This document shows, in pieces, positions 8,801-16,654 of a stretch of DNA of 41,014 nt (its first letter is position 1; the number at the start of each line of letters is the position of its first letter). The notes under the pieces were generated by a model that was not told where the DNA came from, ran no database searches, and saw only the letters and a list, made by a program, of their open reading frames with translations. Origin of the DNA: Lachnospiraceae bacterium (lineage in GTDB: Bacteria > Bacillota > Clostridia > Lachnospirales > Lachnospiraceae); NCBI GenBank assembly GCA_021200995.1, contig JAJQFS010000059.1, positions 1 through 41,014 on the forward strand, in the 5' to 3' direction. The position numbers were made by a program, and so were the translations under genes.

Positions 8801-9283
8801 ATGCAGCCAATCATCATTATACTGATCATCGTGGCAGTAGCGGCCGCCGTAACCGCCGCTCTCTACTTTGCCGGCAAGAAATCTCAGCAAAAACAGGCTG
8901 AACAGCAACAGCAGCTGGAAGTGCACAAGCAATACGTCTCCATGCTGATCATTGACAAAAAGCAAATGCGATTAAAAGACGCAAACCTGCCGGACGTCGT
9001 TCTGAAAGAGACGCCCTGGTACTTAAGGCGTTCCAAGGTACCGGTCGTGAAGGTCAAAATCGGCCCCCAGATCGCGACTATGATGTGCGATCCCACGGTT
9101 TTTGACATGATTCCAGTCAAAAAAGAAGTCCGCGCAGCCATCAGCGGCCTTTATATCATGGAAGTGAAGGCGCTTCACGGCAAGCTTCCGGCTCCCGAAG
9201 CCAAAAAACAGGGCTGGTGGAAGCGCACCATCACCAACCTGCAGAAAAAGGCCGGCGCTGAGCCGCTTAAGAAAAAGAAATAA
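8801..9283 (+). CDS. Small membrane-anchored hypothetical protein
   Basis: 160 residues, not assigned to a family. One N-terminal transmembrane helix (MQPIIIILIIVAVAAAVTAALYF) is followed by a Gln-rich stretch (QQKQAEQQQQLEV) and a conserved-looking cytoplasmic domain of about 110 residues (MLIIDKKQMRLKDANLPD, VKVKIGPQIATMMCDPTVFDMIPVKKEVRA), ending in a Lys-rich tail. AGGAGG lies 11 bases before the ATG at 8801. An upstream in-frame ATG at 8702 falls in the -35 element and is rejected. It has its own promoter and terminator, so it is monocistronic. Confidence 0.85.
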   Translation: MQPIIIILIIVAVAAAVTAALYFAGKKSQQKQAEQQQQLEVHKQYVSMLIIDKKQMRLKDANLPDVVLKETPWYLRRSKVPVVKVKIGPQIATMMCDPTVFDMIPVKKEVRAAISGLYIMEVKALHGKLPAPEAKKQGWWKRTITNLQKKAGAEPLKKKK

Positions 9284-9290
9284 AACGCGC

Positions 9291-9335
9291 AAAACGGGAG
9301 TTTTCCTGCTCAACATGAGACTCCCGTTTTTATAT
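9291..9335. terminator. Bidirectional terminator between convergent genes
   Basis: AAAACGGGAGT (9291-9301) pairs with ACTCCCGTTTT (9320-9330). T-rich sequence follows on both strands, so it serves the small membrane protein gene on the plus strand and the DUF1934 gene on the minus strand. Confidence 0.9.
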
Positions 9336-9769
9336 ATATTCCACCGCAATTTCGATAATACTGTCCGCCAGATATTCGCCGTTTACATCCATTCTGTAGG
9401 CGGCGCTGACCGCAATGCCGCCCTCCCGTTCCGTGACCGTAACGCGCCCGGTATGGAAGCCGAACAGAATATTGCCATACGGCGTGTGATAATCCGACTG
9501 CGTGAATTCGCCGTCCGCAAACTCCATACGGACGTTCAGAAGCCCTTTCTTTTTCAGTTCCAGCCGGCCCGGCGCCGCTTTGATCAAAACGTCGCTGCTT
9601 AAGTCAAAATCCTCCTGGATCTCTTCATATTTTAAATACCAGGATTCTCCGATTTTCTGCAGGAAACCTGTGGTCACGGTTTCGATAGTGCCCTCGTCCT
9701 TAAGGTCGACGGACACGCCAAACTGCATGCCCTTTATATGTACGATTACTTTTTTCTTTCCATATTCAT
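9330..9769 (-). CDS. DUF1934 (YwiB-like) protein with a -1 frameshift at A_AAA_AAG near its start
   Basis: The main frame gives 132 residues from ATG 9728 (MQFGVSVDLKDEGTIETVTT...), a beta-barrel DUF1934 domain as in B. subtilis YwiB. Family similarity (KVIVHIKGMQF) continues upstream of that ATG, but no start codon exists in that frame. In the neighbouring frame ATG AAT ATG (9769) reads seven codons to the slippery heptamer A AAA AAG (9749-9755), followed directly by TAA (9746-9748). A -1 slip there joins the two into about 146 residues, the family length. Either this is programmed or transcriptional slippage, or one A has been lost from a homopolymer. No good Shine-Dalgarno precedes either ATG. 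It lies downstream of murI. Confidence 0.75.
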
Positions 9770-9839
9770 AAGCTGAAGGGGCACGGATCAGTACTTAACC
9801 GTCTTTGCCAGCCGTTTTAAGTCAAATCACATGCCTTCC

Positions 9840-10667
9840 TCAATAATCCTCGATATGTATCGTCTTCGTGGACAGCACGCCGTATTTCATGATCGAATTA
9901 GCGAACTGCTTGAATTTCTCCGCGCCGTCCGAGACGTAGAACTGATAGCGATTGCTGCCGAGCGCCGGTTCCACCTCATTTAACAGATCCCGTTCTTTGA
10001 GCATCTGTTTCAATTCAATGGCGGTCTCGTAGGCCGGATTAATCAGCGTCACATCGTCTCCCATAATCTTTCCGATCACGGAACGGATCAGCGGGTAGTG
10101 CGTGCAGCCCAAAATCAGTGTGTCGATGTCCAGGTCGATCAGCTCGCTTAAATAACGGCGGGCGATTTCCTCCGTCACCGGGTCCTCCCACAGGCCCTCT
10201 TCCACCAGCGGTACAAAGAGCGGGCAGGCCTTCTCGTAAATCACCGCGTCAGTCCTGGCCTCGCGGATATACGCGTTGTAAATACCGCTGCCAATCGTGG
10301 CCTCCGTGCCGATCACGCCGATTTTGCCGTTGCGGGTTTTGGACAGCGCCATTTTGGCGCCGGGCCTGACCACGCCGATGATGGGTACATCCAGTTCTTT
10401 TTCCAGCGTGTCCAGCGCGTAGGCGCTGGCGGTATTACAGGCCACCACGATAGTTTTGACATTGTGGCTTAGCAGAAAGCGCGCGATCTGCTCCGAAAAG
10501 CGGGTGATCGTCTCCTTGCTCTTATTGCCGTAGGGAACTCTGGCCGTATCCCCGAAATAAACGATTTTTTCTTTAGGGATCTGGCGCATGATTTCTCTGG
10601 CCACGGTCAGCCCTCCCACACCGGAGTCAAATACGCCGATCGGCGCCTGTCTGATGTCTTCCTTCAT
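9840..10667 (-). CDS. murI: Glutamate racemase
   Basis: 275 residues. It interconverts L- and D-glutamate to supply D-Glu for peptidoglycan, without a cofactor. The two catalytic cysteines are in VVACNTAS (Cys77) and LGCTHYPLI (Cys188), with the N-terminal IGVFDSGVGGL and YFGDTARVPYG substrate-binding motifs. Its start lies seven bases past the stop of the small secreted-protein gene, whose last codons (ACAGAGAGATGA) supply the ribosome site, so the two are probably translationally coupled. Confidence 0.97.
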   Translation of the reverse strand: MKEDIRQAPIGVFDSGVGGLTVAREIMRQIPKEKIVYFGDTARVPYGNKSKETITRFSEQIARFLLSHNVKTIVVACNTASAYALDTLEKELDVPIIGVVRPGAKMALSKTRNGKIGVIGTEATIGSGIYNAYIREARTDAVIYEKACPLFVPLVEEGLWEDPVTEEIARRYLSELIDLDIDTLILGCTHYPLIRSVIGKIMGDDVTLINPAYETAIELKQMLKERDLLNEVEPALGSNRYQFYVSDGAEKFKQFANSIMKYGVLSTKTIHIEDY

Positions 10668-10674
10668 ATCATTA

Positions 10675-10911
10675 TCATCTCTCTGTCATATTCCGGATCC
10701 ACTCCCACAGCCTGCTGCCGTACGTAAGCTCCGCCTCCCCGCGAAGCGCCCTCTCATACAGTTCCGCGCTGCTTGTCATCTCTTCGCCTGAAATGACCTC
10801 GCAGGTGCCTTTCAGGAAATTGGCTTCCGGCAGGCACACGCCAAAGAAGCCGTAACAGGCCGCGGCGACGGCGATGGTGGAAATGGTCCGTTTCCATAGT
10901 TTCATTTTCAT
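10675..10911 (-). CDS. Small hypothetical protein with signal peptide or membrane anchor
   Basis: 78 residues with no family recognised. A basic start (MKMKLWKRT) and a hydrophobic segment (ISTIAVAAACYGFFGVCL) suggest export or anchoring. The rest is short and polar (EVISGEEMTSSAELYERALRGEAELTYG). AAGGAAG precedes the ATG. It immediately precedes murI with a seven-base gap and overlapping translation signals, so it is likely part of the same transcript. Confidence 0.7.
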   Translation of the reverse strand: MKMKLWKRTISTIAVAAACYGFFGVCLPEANFLKGTCEVISGEEMTSSAELYERALRGEAELTYGSRLWEWIRNMTER

Positions 10912-11015
10912 GGGATCTTCCTTTCTGACGCGGCGCTCCCGACAGAATTATTTCTGTGAAATAACGCGCTTATGAAAAGTATGGTCCCTTTTTTATTTAT
11001 TTATACAGTGCGCTT

Positions 11016-11699
11016 TCACTTCAGCGCGCGGTCCAGATTCAGCTGCCGGGCGATGGACGTCATCTGGTTGTCAATGTGGAGCATGGCAGTGTTTCTGGCG
11101 GTTTCCTTGTCCTTATCCCGGATGGCGGTATACAGCTGGCGATGCTCCTCGATCAGTCTGCCGTGCATGGTGTAATCCTTAATATACTCAAAGCGGTAGC
11201 GGTACATCTGCTCGGCCAGATTATTTACAATCTGCATCAGACGCCGGTTGCCGGTCGCCTCCAGAATAATATCGTGCAGCTGCACATCCTTTTGCGCGAT
11301 GTCTTTGGCGTCCCCTGTCTGCACCGCTTTTTCAAACGCGCCGCACGCGTCGTGCAGCTGCGAAAGCTGCTCTGCGCTGATCCGGTCGCACGCAAGCTCG
11401 GCACAGAGGGCGTCCAGACAGCGCCGCACCTCCAACACGTCCTTTAAGCTCTGCTCCGTAATCTGCGCCACTTCCGCCCCGCGCCGCGGGATCATGGTGA
11501 CCAGACCCTCCAGCTCCAGCATCCGGATCGCCTCACGGACGGGAGTGCGGCTGACCCCCAGACGGTTCGCCAGGTGTATTTCCATCAGGCGCTCTCCCGG
11601 CTTTAACTCGCCGGTCAGAATGGCCTGCCGCAGGGTATTGAAGACTTCATCCCGCAACGGCAGATCGTCGTCTGTCTTTAAACGTAAATTATCCTGCAT
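11016..11699 (-). CDS. GntR-family transcriptional regulator, FadR/FCD subgroup
   Basis: 227 residues. An N-terminal winged helix (LRDEVFNTLRQAILTGELKPGERL, LANRLGVSRTPVREAIRMLE) is followed by an all-helical FCD domain (about 90-220) that binds small carboxylates, usually with a metal held by Asp/His residues (LHDIILEATGN, MLHID). The ATG at 11699 has AGGAGGA six bases upstream; an in-frame ATG at 11753 is less likely. It follows ispE on the same strand, and a TTGTATACAA palindrome of the kind bound by this family overlaps the promoter serving ispE. Autoregulation is inferred. Confidence 0.93.
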   Translation of the reverse strand: MQDNLRLKTDDDLPLRDEVFNTLRQAILTGELKPGERLMEIHLANRLGVSRTPVREAIRMLELEGLVTMIPRRGAEVAQITEQSLKDVLEVRRCLDALCAELACDRISAEQLSQLHDACGAFEKAVQTGDAKDIAQKDVQLHDIILEATGNRRLMQIVNNLAEQMYRYRFEYIKDYTMHGRLIEEHRQLYTAIRDKDKETARNTAMLHIDNQMTSIARQLNLDRALK

Positions 11700-11791
11700 G
11701 CTTCCTCCTTCCTGTATCATGAGCACATCCGACCACTCTTTTACTCTGAACATTTCTCACAGGCTCAAAGTGCGTCAGGAAACTGCCTCAG

Positions 11792-12754
11792 TCACGTTTG
11801 CGGCTGAAATTTCGTTACATAAACCTGACCGGCAAGTCCCTGTCGGCGGATTTCCTCTACCGCCTTTTCCGCATCCGCTTTCCGCTCATAAATGCCGAAC
11901 ACGGTCGGCCCGCTGCCGCTCATCAGGGCTCCCAGCGCTCCATGTTGGCTCATCAGATCCTTCATCTGCGCGATCACGGGATAAGCCGGTACTGTCACGG
12001 TTTCCAGAACATTTTCCAGGCGGTTTGTGATTCCCTTCAGATCATGCCTTTCAAGCGCCGCGATCATGCCGTCGATATCCGGGTGTTTCGTCACGCTCTC
12101 CAGATGAAGATTGCGATAAACGAAAGCTGTCGACACATTGATGTCCGGCTTGGCGATCAGAAGATGCGCCGCCGGCGGAGCGGGCAGGGGGCTTAAAATC
12201 TCCCCGATTCCTTCCGCAAGCGCGGTCCCGCCCTGGATACAGTAGGGGACATCCGCACCAATCTTCACGCCGAGGATCTTCAGCTCTTCCGCTGTGTAGT
12301 TTAAATGAAATAACTCGTTCAGCCCCAGGAGTGTGGCGGCCGCATCCGTACTGCCGCCCGCCATGCCCGCCGCGACGGGGATCGTTTTACATAAATGGAT
12401 GGCAACGCCGTCCGTCACACCGGCGGTATCGAGCAGAAGCTTCGCCGCCTTACAGATCAGGTTGCTCTGGTCGGTGGGGACTGCGCCGTTTCCATTGCAG
12501 GTTGAAGTCGCACCGTTTTTGCAGTCAACCTGAAGCGGTAAGTACGCGCTGTTTTCCGGTCTGGCAGTGTTCTCGCCGCCATTCGCGGCGATATCGACAG
12601 TCAGGGCAATGCCGCCTTCCGTTTTCTGAAAGGTCAGCTCATCATAAAGGTCAACGGTCTGCATGATCATCCGCACTTCATGGTAGCCGTTCTCCAGACG
12701 GCGGACGACGTCCAGAGCCAGGTTGATTTTTGCGTAAGCTTTTCTTCTCAGCAT
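11792..12754 (-). CDS. ispE: 4-diphosphocytidyl-2-C-methyl-D-erythritol kinase
   Basis: 320 residues against a usual 280-290. GHMP kinase of the non-mevalonate isoprenoid pathway; it phosphorylates CDP-methylerythritol. Visible are the N-terminal AYAKINLALDV, the phosphate loop PVAAGMAGGSTDAAATLLGLN and the C-terminal MSGSGPTVFGIY. An insertion of about 35 residues, rich in Asn, Gly and Cys (ANGGENTARPENSAYLP...CNGNG), lies between the first strands and PTDQSNLICKA, where other IspE proteins have a short loop. AGGA precedes the ATG. It is transcribed from the consensus promoter at 12904-12932, with the gntR gene downstream. Confidence 0.96.
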   Translation of the reverse strand: MLRRKAYAKINLALDVVRRLENGYHEVRMIMQTVDLYDELTFQKTEGGIALTVDIAANGGENTARPENSAYLPLQVDCKNGATSTCNGNGAVPTDQSNLICKAAKLLLDTAGVTDGVAIHLCKTIPVAAGMAGGSTDAAATLLGLNELFHLNYTAEELKILGVKIGADVPYCIQGGTALAEGIGEILSPLPAPPAAHLLIAKPDINVSTAFVYRNLHLESVTKHPDIDGMIAALERHDLKGITNRLENVLETVTVPAYPVIAQMKDLMSQHGALGALMSGSGPTVFGIYERKADAEKAVEEIRRQGLAGQVYVTKFQPQT

Positions 12755-12774
12755 AAGGTGTCCTTGCTGTTACA

Positions 12775-12874
12775 GCTCACAGGTCTCCTGCTTCGCAGCC
12801 ATTCGTTCCAAAGCGAAACAGTCTTACAGGCAAACCTGACGCCCGTCTCGCTTTGAAACGGAACCCCTGTGAGC
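12775..12874 (-). repeat. 100-bp imperfect inverted repeat in the ispE leader
   Basis: Outer arms GCTCACAGG (12775-12783) and CCTGTGAGC (12866-12874) and inner arms CGTTCCAAAGCGA (12804-12816) and TCGCTTTGAAACG (12848-12860, one mismatch) fold into one long stem with internal loops. It lies between the promoter and the ispE ribosome site. There is no T-run, so it is not a plain terminator. It could be a leader structure or a small palindromic repeat element. Confidence 0.65.
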
Positions 12875-12882
12875 AGCAACTC

Positions 12883-12932
12883 TTGTATACAATCTTGTAC
12901 CTGATTTTATACAATTTCTCCTGCGTTGTCAA
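12883..12932 (-). promoter_or_regulatory. Consensus promoter of ispE-gntR with GntR-type operators
   Basis: On the minus strand -35 TTGACA (12927-12932), exactly 17 bp, -10 TAAAAT (12904-12909). TTGTATACAA, a perfect palindrome, sits at 12883-12892 just past the start site. Related halves TTGTAC (12894-12899) and ATTGTATAA (overlapping the -10) lie next to it. The arrangement fits repression by the GntR protein encoded in the same operon. Confidence 0.75.
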
Positions 12933-12945
12933 TGCAATTACGCCC

Positions 12946-14517
12946 TCATCCCGCACTTCCTTTCACTAAAAATACCTTTTCGCCGGCGCGCACATAATTT
13001 TCCGACAGGTGATTGAGTTCCTTAATCTCTTCCACGGAAGTATAATACTGTTTTCCGTAGGTGAAAAGGTCGGTGTCCTTCTGCGCGAAGCAAAGCACCA
13101 TTCCAGGGAGAAGCGCATATTTTTCCGTATCCAGCGGTTTTAAAGTGATGTTTCCGACGCATGTGTCAGTTTCTTCTCCCAGCGTCAGCACATCAAAGGC
13201 GACCACGCCCTTTAGCTCCAGCTCCGCACTGTCTTTTAACTCCGCCTTCGCCTCCTCCACTCTGGCCTGGGTCAGCACCATGGCCTCATGGTCGGGAAGC
13301 GTCTGCCCCTGCGTGCCTTCCAGGCTGATTTCATAGGGAACACTGCACTGGCACACACAGTAAGGTGTCCGCTCCTCCCCTGTCTGATACAGAATCTGGT
13401 ATTCCAGGCTGCCCCGCAATAGTGCGTGATTGTCGCTCCAGACAGCCTTTTCCGGCAAAACCTGCGCCATCGTGTGCAGAATCTGCACCGCCTGCGGGCT
13501 GCCTTCCTTGATCTGGCAATTCTGGCGGATCCGGTGGCGGCCCTCACCCGCCAGGGCAATCACCGGCCGGTTAAGCTCCTTCATGGTAATTTCCACCTCC
13601 GAAGTGGTGCTGTACGCGTCCTTGAGCACCGGAAACTGCATCTCCTCATAAATGCGCAGCTGCAGATCCAGCACCGCCTCCAGATAAACCACACGATCCT
13701 CCCCGTCCTCGTCCTGTTTCACCTCTGCGCTTCCCTGCGTCAGGGCGGCCAGGCAACTGACACTCATGTCAGCATTACAACCGCCGCAGTCCACCGTTCC
13801 ATGGAAGGGCACCTGTTTTTCCAGCATTTTCACAGACTGCGTCATTCCCTGACCGATGTAAATGAAAAAGCAGTTCAGTTCTCCTTTCAGGCTGATTTTG
13901 CCCTCCATGGGCCGGGCCTCCAGCTCGCCCACGCTCACCTGCTGCCACAGAAGGGTTTGAATGGACGGCCAGCCGCCCGGCACCTCCACCTCTTCCCTGA
14001 CACGATAAACGTCCTGTTTACGGTTCATCAGCTGCGAAACCTGAATCGGCGCCTGCTGTTTTTCCAGTGTAGCTTCTCCTTTTACATCACTGCACCAGTC
14101 CTCGTTCTGCGTCTTCAGATACCACGCCTGCAGGCAGAGCACAGACTGGATGGCGATTTTTCTGGTATTGATCATGCTGACCCGAAAATCCTCGATACGT
14201 CCCTTCGCACTCGCCATTTCTCCCGGCATCGCGCCGTCCGCGTGCAGCGTTTCCTCCACAGGGAGGCTGCCCTGAAGCACCTCCAGCCGCCCCGCCTCTT
14301 CTCCCGCGTACAAAATCTGATACACGACGCTGCCCTTCACCATCACCTGGTCCCGCCCCGTCCTGACCTCCTCTATGACCAGCCGTGCGTCCTTCAATAA
14401 AATCTCCATACAGTCCGCCTTGGCCTCCGGGACATTCACATCCTCCTCCATGGTCAGCTGCGTCGCCGCCTCCCAGGCTTTGTGCTCCGACTGCACAGAC
14501 CGGTATAATAAATCCAT
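12946..14517 (-). CDS. DUF3794 and LysM domain protein (spore-coat or cell-surface type)
   Basis: 523 residues. Repeated DUF3794 beta domains occur, with VKGSVVYQILYAGEE, LKGELNCFFIYIG and LRGSLEYQILYQTGEE as parallel signatures. A C-terminal LysM peptidoglycan-binding motif (YTSVEEIKELNHLSENYVRAGEKVFLVKG) follows. In Clostridia this combination is found in SpoVID-like and related envelope proteins; here a spore role is only inferred. The ATG at 14517 has GGAGGG six bases upstream, and a possible earlier ATG at 14655 lacks a ribosome site. No signal peptide is seen. Confidence 0.88.
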   Translation of the reverse strand: MDLLYRSVQSEHKAWEAATQLTMEEDVNVPEAKADCMEILLKDARLVIEEVRTGRDQVMVKGSVVYQILYAGEEAGRLEVLQGSLPVEETLHADGAMPGEMASAKGRIEDFRVSMINTRKIAIQSVLCLQAWYLKTQNEDWCSDVKGEATLEKQQAPIQVSQLMNRKQDVYRVREEVEVPGGWPSIQTLLWQQVSVGELEARPMEGKISLKGELNCFFIYIGQGMTQSVKMLEKQVPFHGTVDCGGCNADMSVSCLAALTQGSAEVKQDEDGEDRVVYLEAVLDLQLRIYEEMQFPVLKDAYSTTSEVEITMKELNRPVIALAGEGRHRIRQNCQIKEGSPQAVQILHTMAQVLPEKAVWSDNHALLRGSLEYQILYQTGEERTPYCVCQCSVPYEISLEGTQGQTLPDHEAMVLTQARVEEAKAELKDSAELELKGVVAFDVLTLGEETDTCVGNITLKPLDTEKYALLPGMVLCFAQKDTDLFTYGKQYYTSVEEIKELNHLSENYVRAGEKVFLVKGSAG

Positions 14518-14945
14518 TTTCAGCCCTCCTTTTTTCTTTTCCGATATGCTTCGTGTCAGATCGTTTTGTGAGAGACAGACGCAGGCAGGTATACAGAACA
14601 GATAAAATGATCTGTCAGGCAGTCTTATGCTCAGTCCAAATCGTTCGGTTTCCACGATATATCGTCTTAAAAATCGTTAGTTCAATTTATGCAGCCAGTG
14701 GAAATGATATGACCGCAAATACCCAGAATTGTATTTTTTTGTATTTTGGTCAAAAGACGATATACCGTCCCACAACGACAAAGTTTTGTGTTATACTCCC
14801 TGTACCGACAATTTTGCCGGTTTTACGACCGAATATTTCCCGTCTGTCCGGATACCCTTGAAGCATTTCACCGCACAGATGGAATTTCAGACGCACATGA
14901 GAAAGGCCGACTCGGCCAGCCACAACAAAGGGTGAGGGGTTCAAT
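14518..14945. other. 428-bp intergenic stretch without a supported gene
   Basis: It holds a perfect 12-bp palindrome ACGATATATCGT (14654-14665), whose half recurs as GACGATATA near 14757, and T-rich sequence at 14731-14760. Open frames on both strands lack family features and ribosome sites. The 3' end (GGTGAGGGG, 14931-14939) is the ribosome site of the next, broken gene. Confidence 0.5.
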
Positions 14946-15330
14946 GTGCGTTCGGTCGGGAAAATTGACAGAGAGATTTACAAGTGCATTACGGCGGATA
15001 TCCGGACGGATGAGGTGATTATTACGGAGGAGGGGATACAGCATATCATGGCATCCGGATGATTATGAACGATACTGTCAATGTTTAAAAGCCGCCGTAG
15101 AAGATCCCGATTTCATAGTTCAATCACATAAACCAGATACTGCTCTGATTTTAAAAAGAAGTATTGACTTAGATAGCAAAGAATTCAAAACCATTTTAAA
15201 ACTGACAACATCTGCAGATAATCCAGATTTCAAAAATTCCATTATTACCTTTATGAAGATAAATGAAAAAGAGCGGAACAGACTAATTCGAAATAAAACA
15301 ATTCTTTACAAAAAGTCTGATCAAGATTAA
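14946..15330 (+). pseudogene. PBECR-type (phage Barnase/EndoU/colicin/RelE-like) nuclease gene, frameshifted
   Basis: A GTG at 14946 with GAGGGG six bases upstream starts VRSVGKIDREIYKCITADIRTDEVIITEEGIQHIM and runs into TGA at 15060. The similarity continues in another frame from 15052 (HPDDYERYCQCLKAAVEDPDFIV, then TALILKRS, FKTILKL, NSIITFMKINEKERNRL) to TAA at 15328. The family normally has ERHPDDY at the join, so about five bases seem lost. The whole is about 125 residues, the size of small PBECR nuclease-fold proteins common in Clostridia and their phages. I assign the family from remembered sequence pattern, not a search. The tandem structured RNA starts 18 bp after the stop. Confidence 0.7.
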
Positions 15331-15347
15331 TATTAAAGTAACCCCAA

Positions 15348-15684
15348 CGCAGGAACTATCTGAGGTGGAGGATTTCGTACCCGTCCACACGCCGATGGCT
15401 TGACAGGGAAAACCCGAGAGACGCAGGAGAATGGTACGCCTGCCAGATAGTTTCCTGCGACAGGTGTTATAAGATTTTCTGAGGTGGTCAATTTCGTGGT
15501 AGCCACGCGCCTTTCGGGCTAAAAAGATGCAGGGGAACGCCACGCCTGCCAGAGAATCTTTGAATATTTCAAAGCAACAGGAAGACATTTGAGCTGGTAA
15601 ATTTCGTCCCGACCACATGCCGACGGTATAGACAGGGGAAACCCGAGAGATGTGGGAGACTGGGACGCCCGCCAAATGTTTATC
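15348..15684 (+). ncRNA. Three tandem copies of a structured RNA with covarying loop-loop pseudoknot
   Basis: Units 15348-15459, 15471-15561 and 15580-15684, pitch about 115 nt. Each is closed by a long terminal stem (unit 1: 15348-15362 with 15444-15459). Each has a first hairpin (GTGGA/TCCAC, GTGG/CCAC, TGGT/ACCA) whose loop carries ATTTCGT, a middle GCC..GGC hairpin, and a last hairpin (GCAGG/CCTGC twice, GTGGG/CCCGC). The two loops are complementary in every unit with different sequences: CGTACC/GGTACG, CGTGG/CCACG, CGTCCC/GGGACG. That compensatory change shows a conserved kissing pseudoknot. No long open frame crosses it, and a terminator follows at once. I do not recognise the class. 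Confidence 0.8.
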
Positions 15685-15693
15685 CTAACCCAG

Positions 15694-15730
15694 AAGTCCC
15701 ACCGGCCTTCACGGTCGGTGGGACTTTTGC
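15694..15730 (+). terminator. Rho-independent terminator of the tandem RNA
   Basis: GTCCCACCG (15696-15704) pairs with CGGTGGGAC (15716-15724), followed by TTTT on the plus strand. It lies 10 nt after the third RNA unit and separates it from the convergent pyrD gene. Confidence 0.88.
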
Positions 15731-15751
15731 TTTCTCAATTCCTCTATTCTG

Positions 15752-16654
15752 TTATTTCACAGCTCCGATCAACTCGCAGATATCCTCCACCTGATAGCGC
15801 CGCATATATTCCTCGATTCCGTCCACAACTTCCACCGTCGTGTAAGGATTGACGAAGTTCATCGCACCCACGCTGACCGCCGTCGCGCCTGCCAGGATAA
15901 ACTCCAGAGCGTCCTCAGCTGTGGCAATGCCGCCCATGCCGATGATGGGGATGTTCACGGCCTGCGCCGCCTGGTAGACCATGCGCACGGCCACCGGTTT
16001 GATGGCGGGACCGGACAGGCCGCCGGTCTTATTGGCCAGAGCGAACTGCCTGCGGTGCACATCGATCTTCATACCGGTGATGGTGTTGATTAAAGAAATA
16101 GCGTCCGCTCCGGCGGCCTCCGCTGCCTTCGCCATCTCTGTGATATCCGTCACATTGGGGCTTAATTTCATAATCACCGGCTGCGCCGCGTGCTTTTTAA
16201 TCTCCTGCGTGATGTCGAAAAGCGCGTCCGCCTTCTGACCGAAGGCGATGGCGCCCTCCTTCACATTGGGGCAGGACACGTTGATTTCCAGCATGTCCAC
16301 CGGCTGGTCGGCCAGTTTATCCACCACCTCGCAGTAATCCTCCACTGTTTTTCCACATACATTCACAATGATTTTCGTATCATATTGCTTCAAAAAGGGA
16401 ATATCCCGCTCGATAAAGACATCGATGCCCGGGTTCTGCAGGCCGATGGCGTTCAGCATCCCGCCGTATGTCTCCGCCACGCGCGGCGTCGGATTGCCGG
16501 GCCAGGGCACATTCGCCACACCCTTGGTCACCACTGCGCCCAGGCGGTTTAAATTCACAAACTCTCCATATTCCATGCCGGAGCCGAAGGTGCCGGAGGC
16601 GGTCATCACCGGATTCTGGAATGTTACACCCGCAATAGTCACACTGGTATTCAT
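15752..16654 (-). CDS. pyrD: Dihydroorotate dehydrogenase B, catalytic subunit (NAD-linked)
   Basis: 300 residues, FMN-binding TIM barrel that oxidises dihydroorotate to orotate in pyrimidine synthesis. Motifs: NPVMTASGTFGSG (FMN phosphate), ATRG-like loop VAETYGGMLNAIGLQNPG, and NVSCPNVKEGAIAFG with the class 1 active-site Cys (SCPNVK). The C-terminus GMGGIATAEDALEFILAGATAVSVGA is typical. Partner of PyrK, whose stop overlaps this start by one base (TGATG), so the two are co-translated. Confidence 0.97.
   Translation of the reverse strand: MNTSVTIAGVTFQNPVMTASGTFGSGMEYGEFVNLNRLGAVVTKGVANVPWPGNPTPRVAETYGGMLNAIGLQNPGIDVFIERDIPFLKQYDTKIIVNVCGKTVEDYCEVVDKLADQPVDMLEINVSCPNVKEGAIAFGQKADALFDITQEIKKHAAQPVIMKLSPNVTDITEMAKAAEAAGADAISLINTITGMKIDVHRRQFALANKTGGLSGPAIKPVAVRMVYQAAQAVNIPIIGMGGIATAEDALEFILAGATAVSVGAMNFVNPYTTVEVVDGIEEYMRRYQVEDICELIGAVK

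Noticed and set aside
13426-14400. Long plus-strand frame opposite the DUF3794 gene
   Set aside because: Antisense shadow; the minus strand has the domain motifs, start site and SD.
15331-15693. Interpretation of the tandem RNA as a glycine or c-di-GMP tandem riboswitch
   Set aside because: None of their conserved cores is present, and a terminator with no downstream same-strand gene follows.
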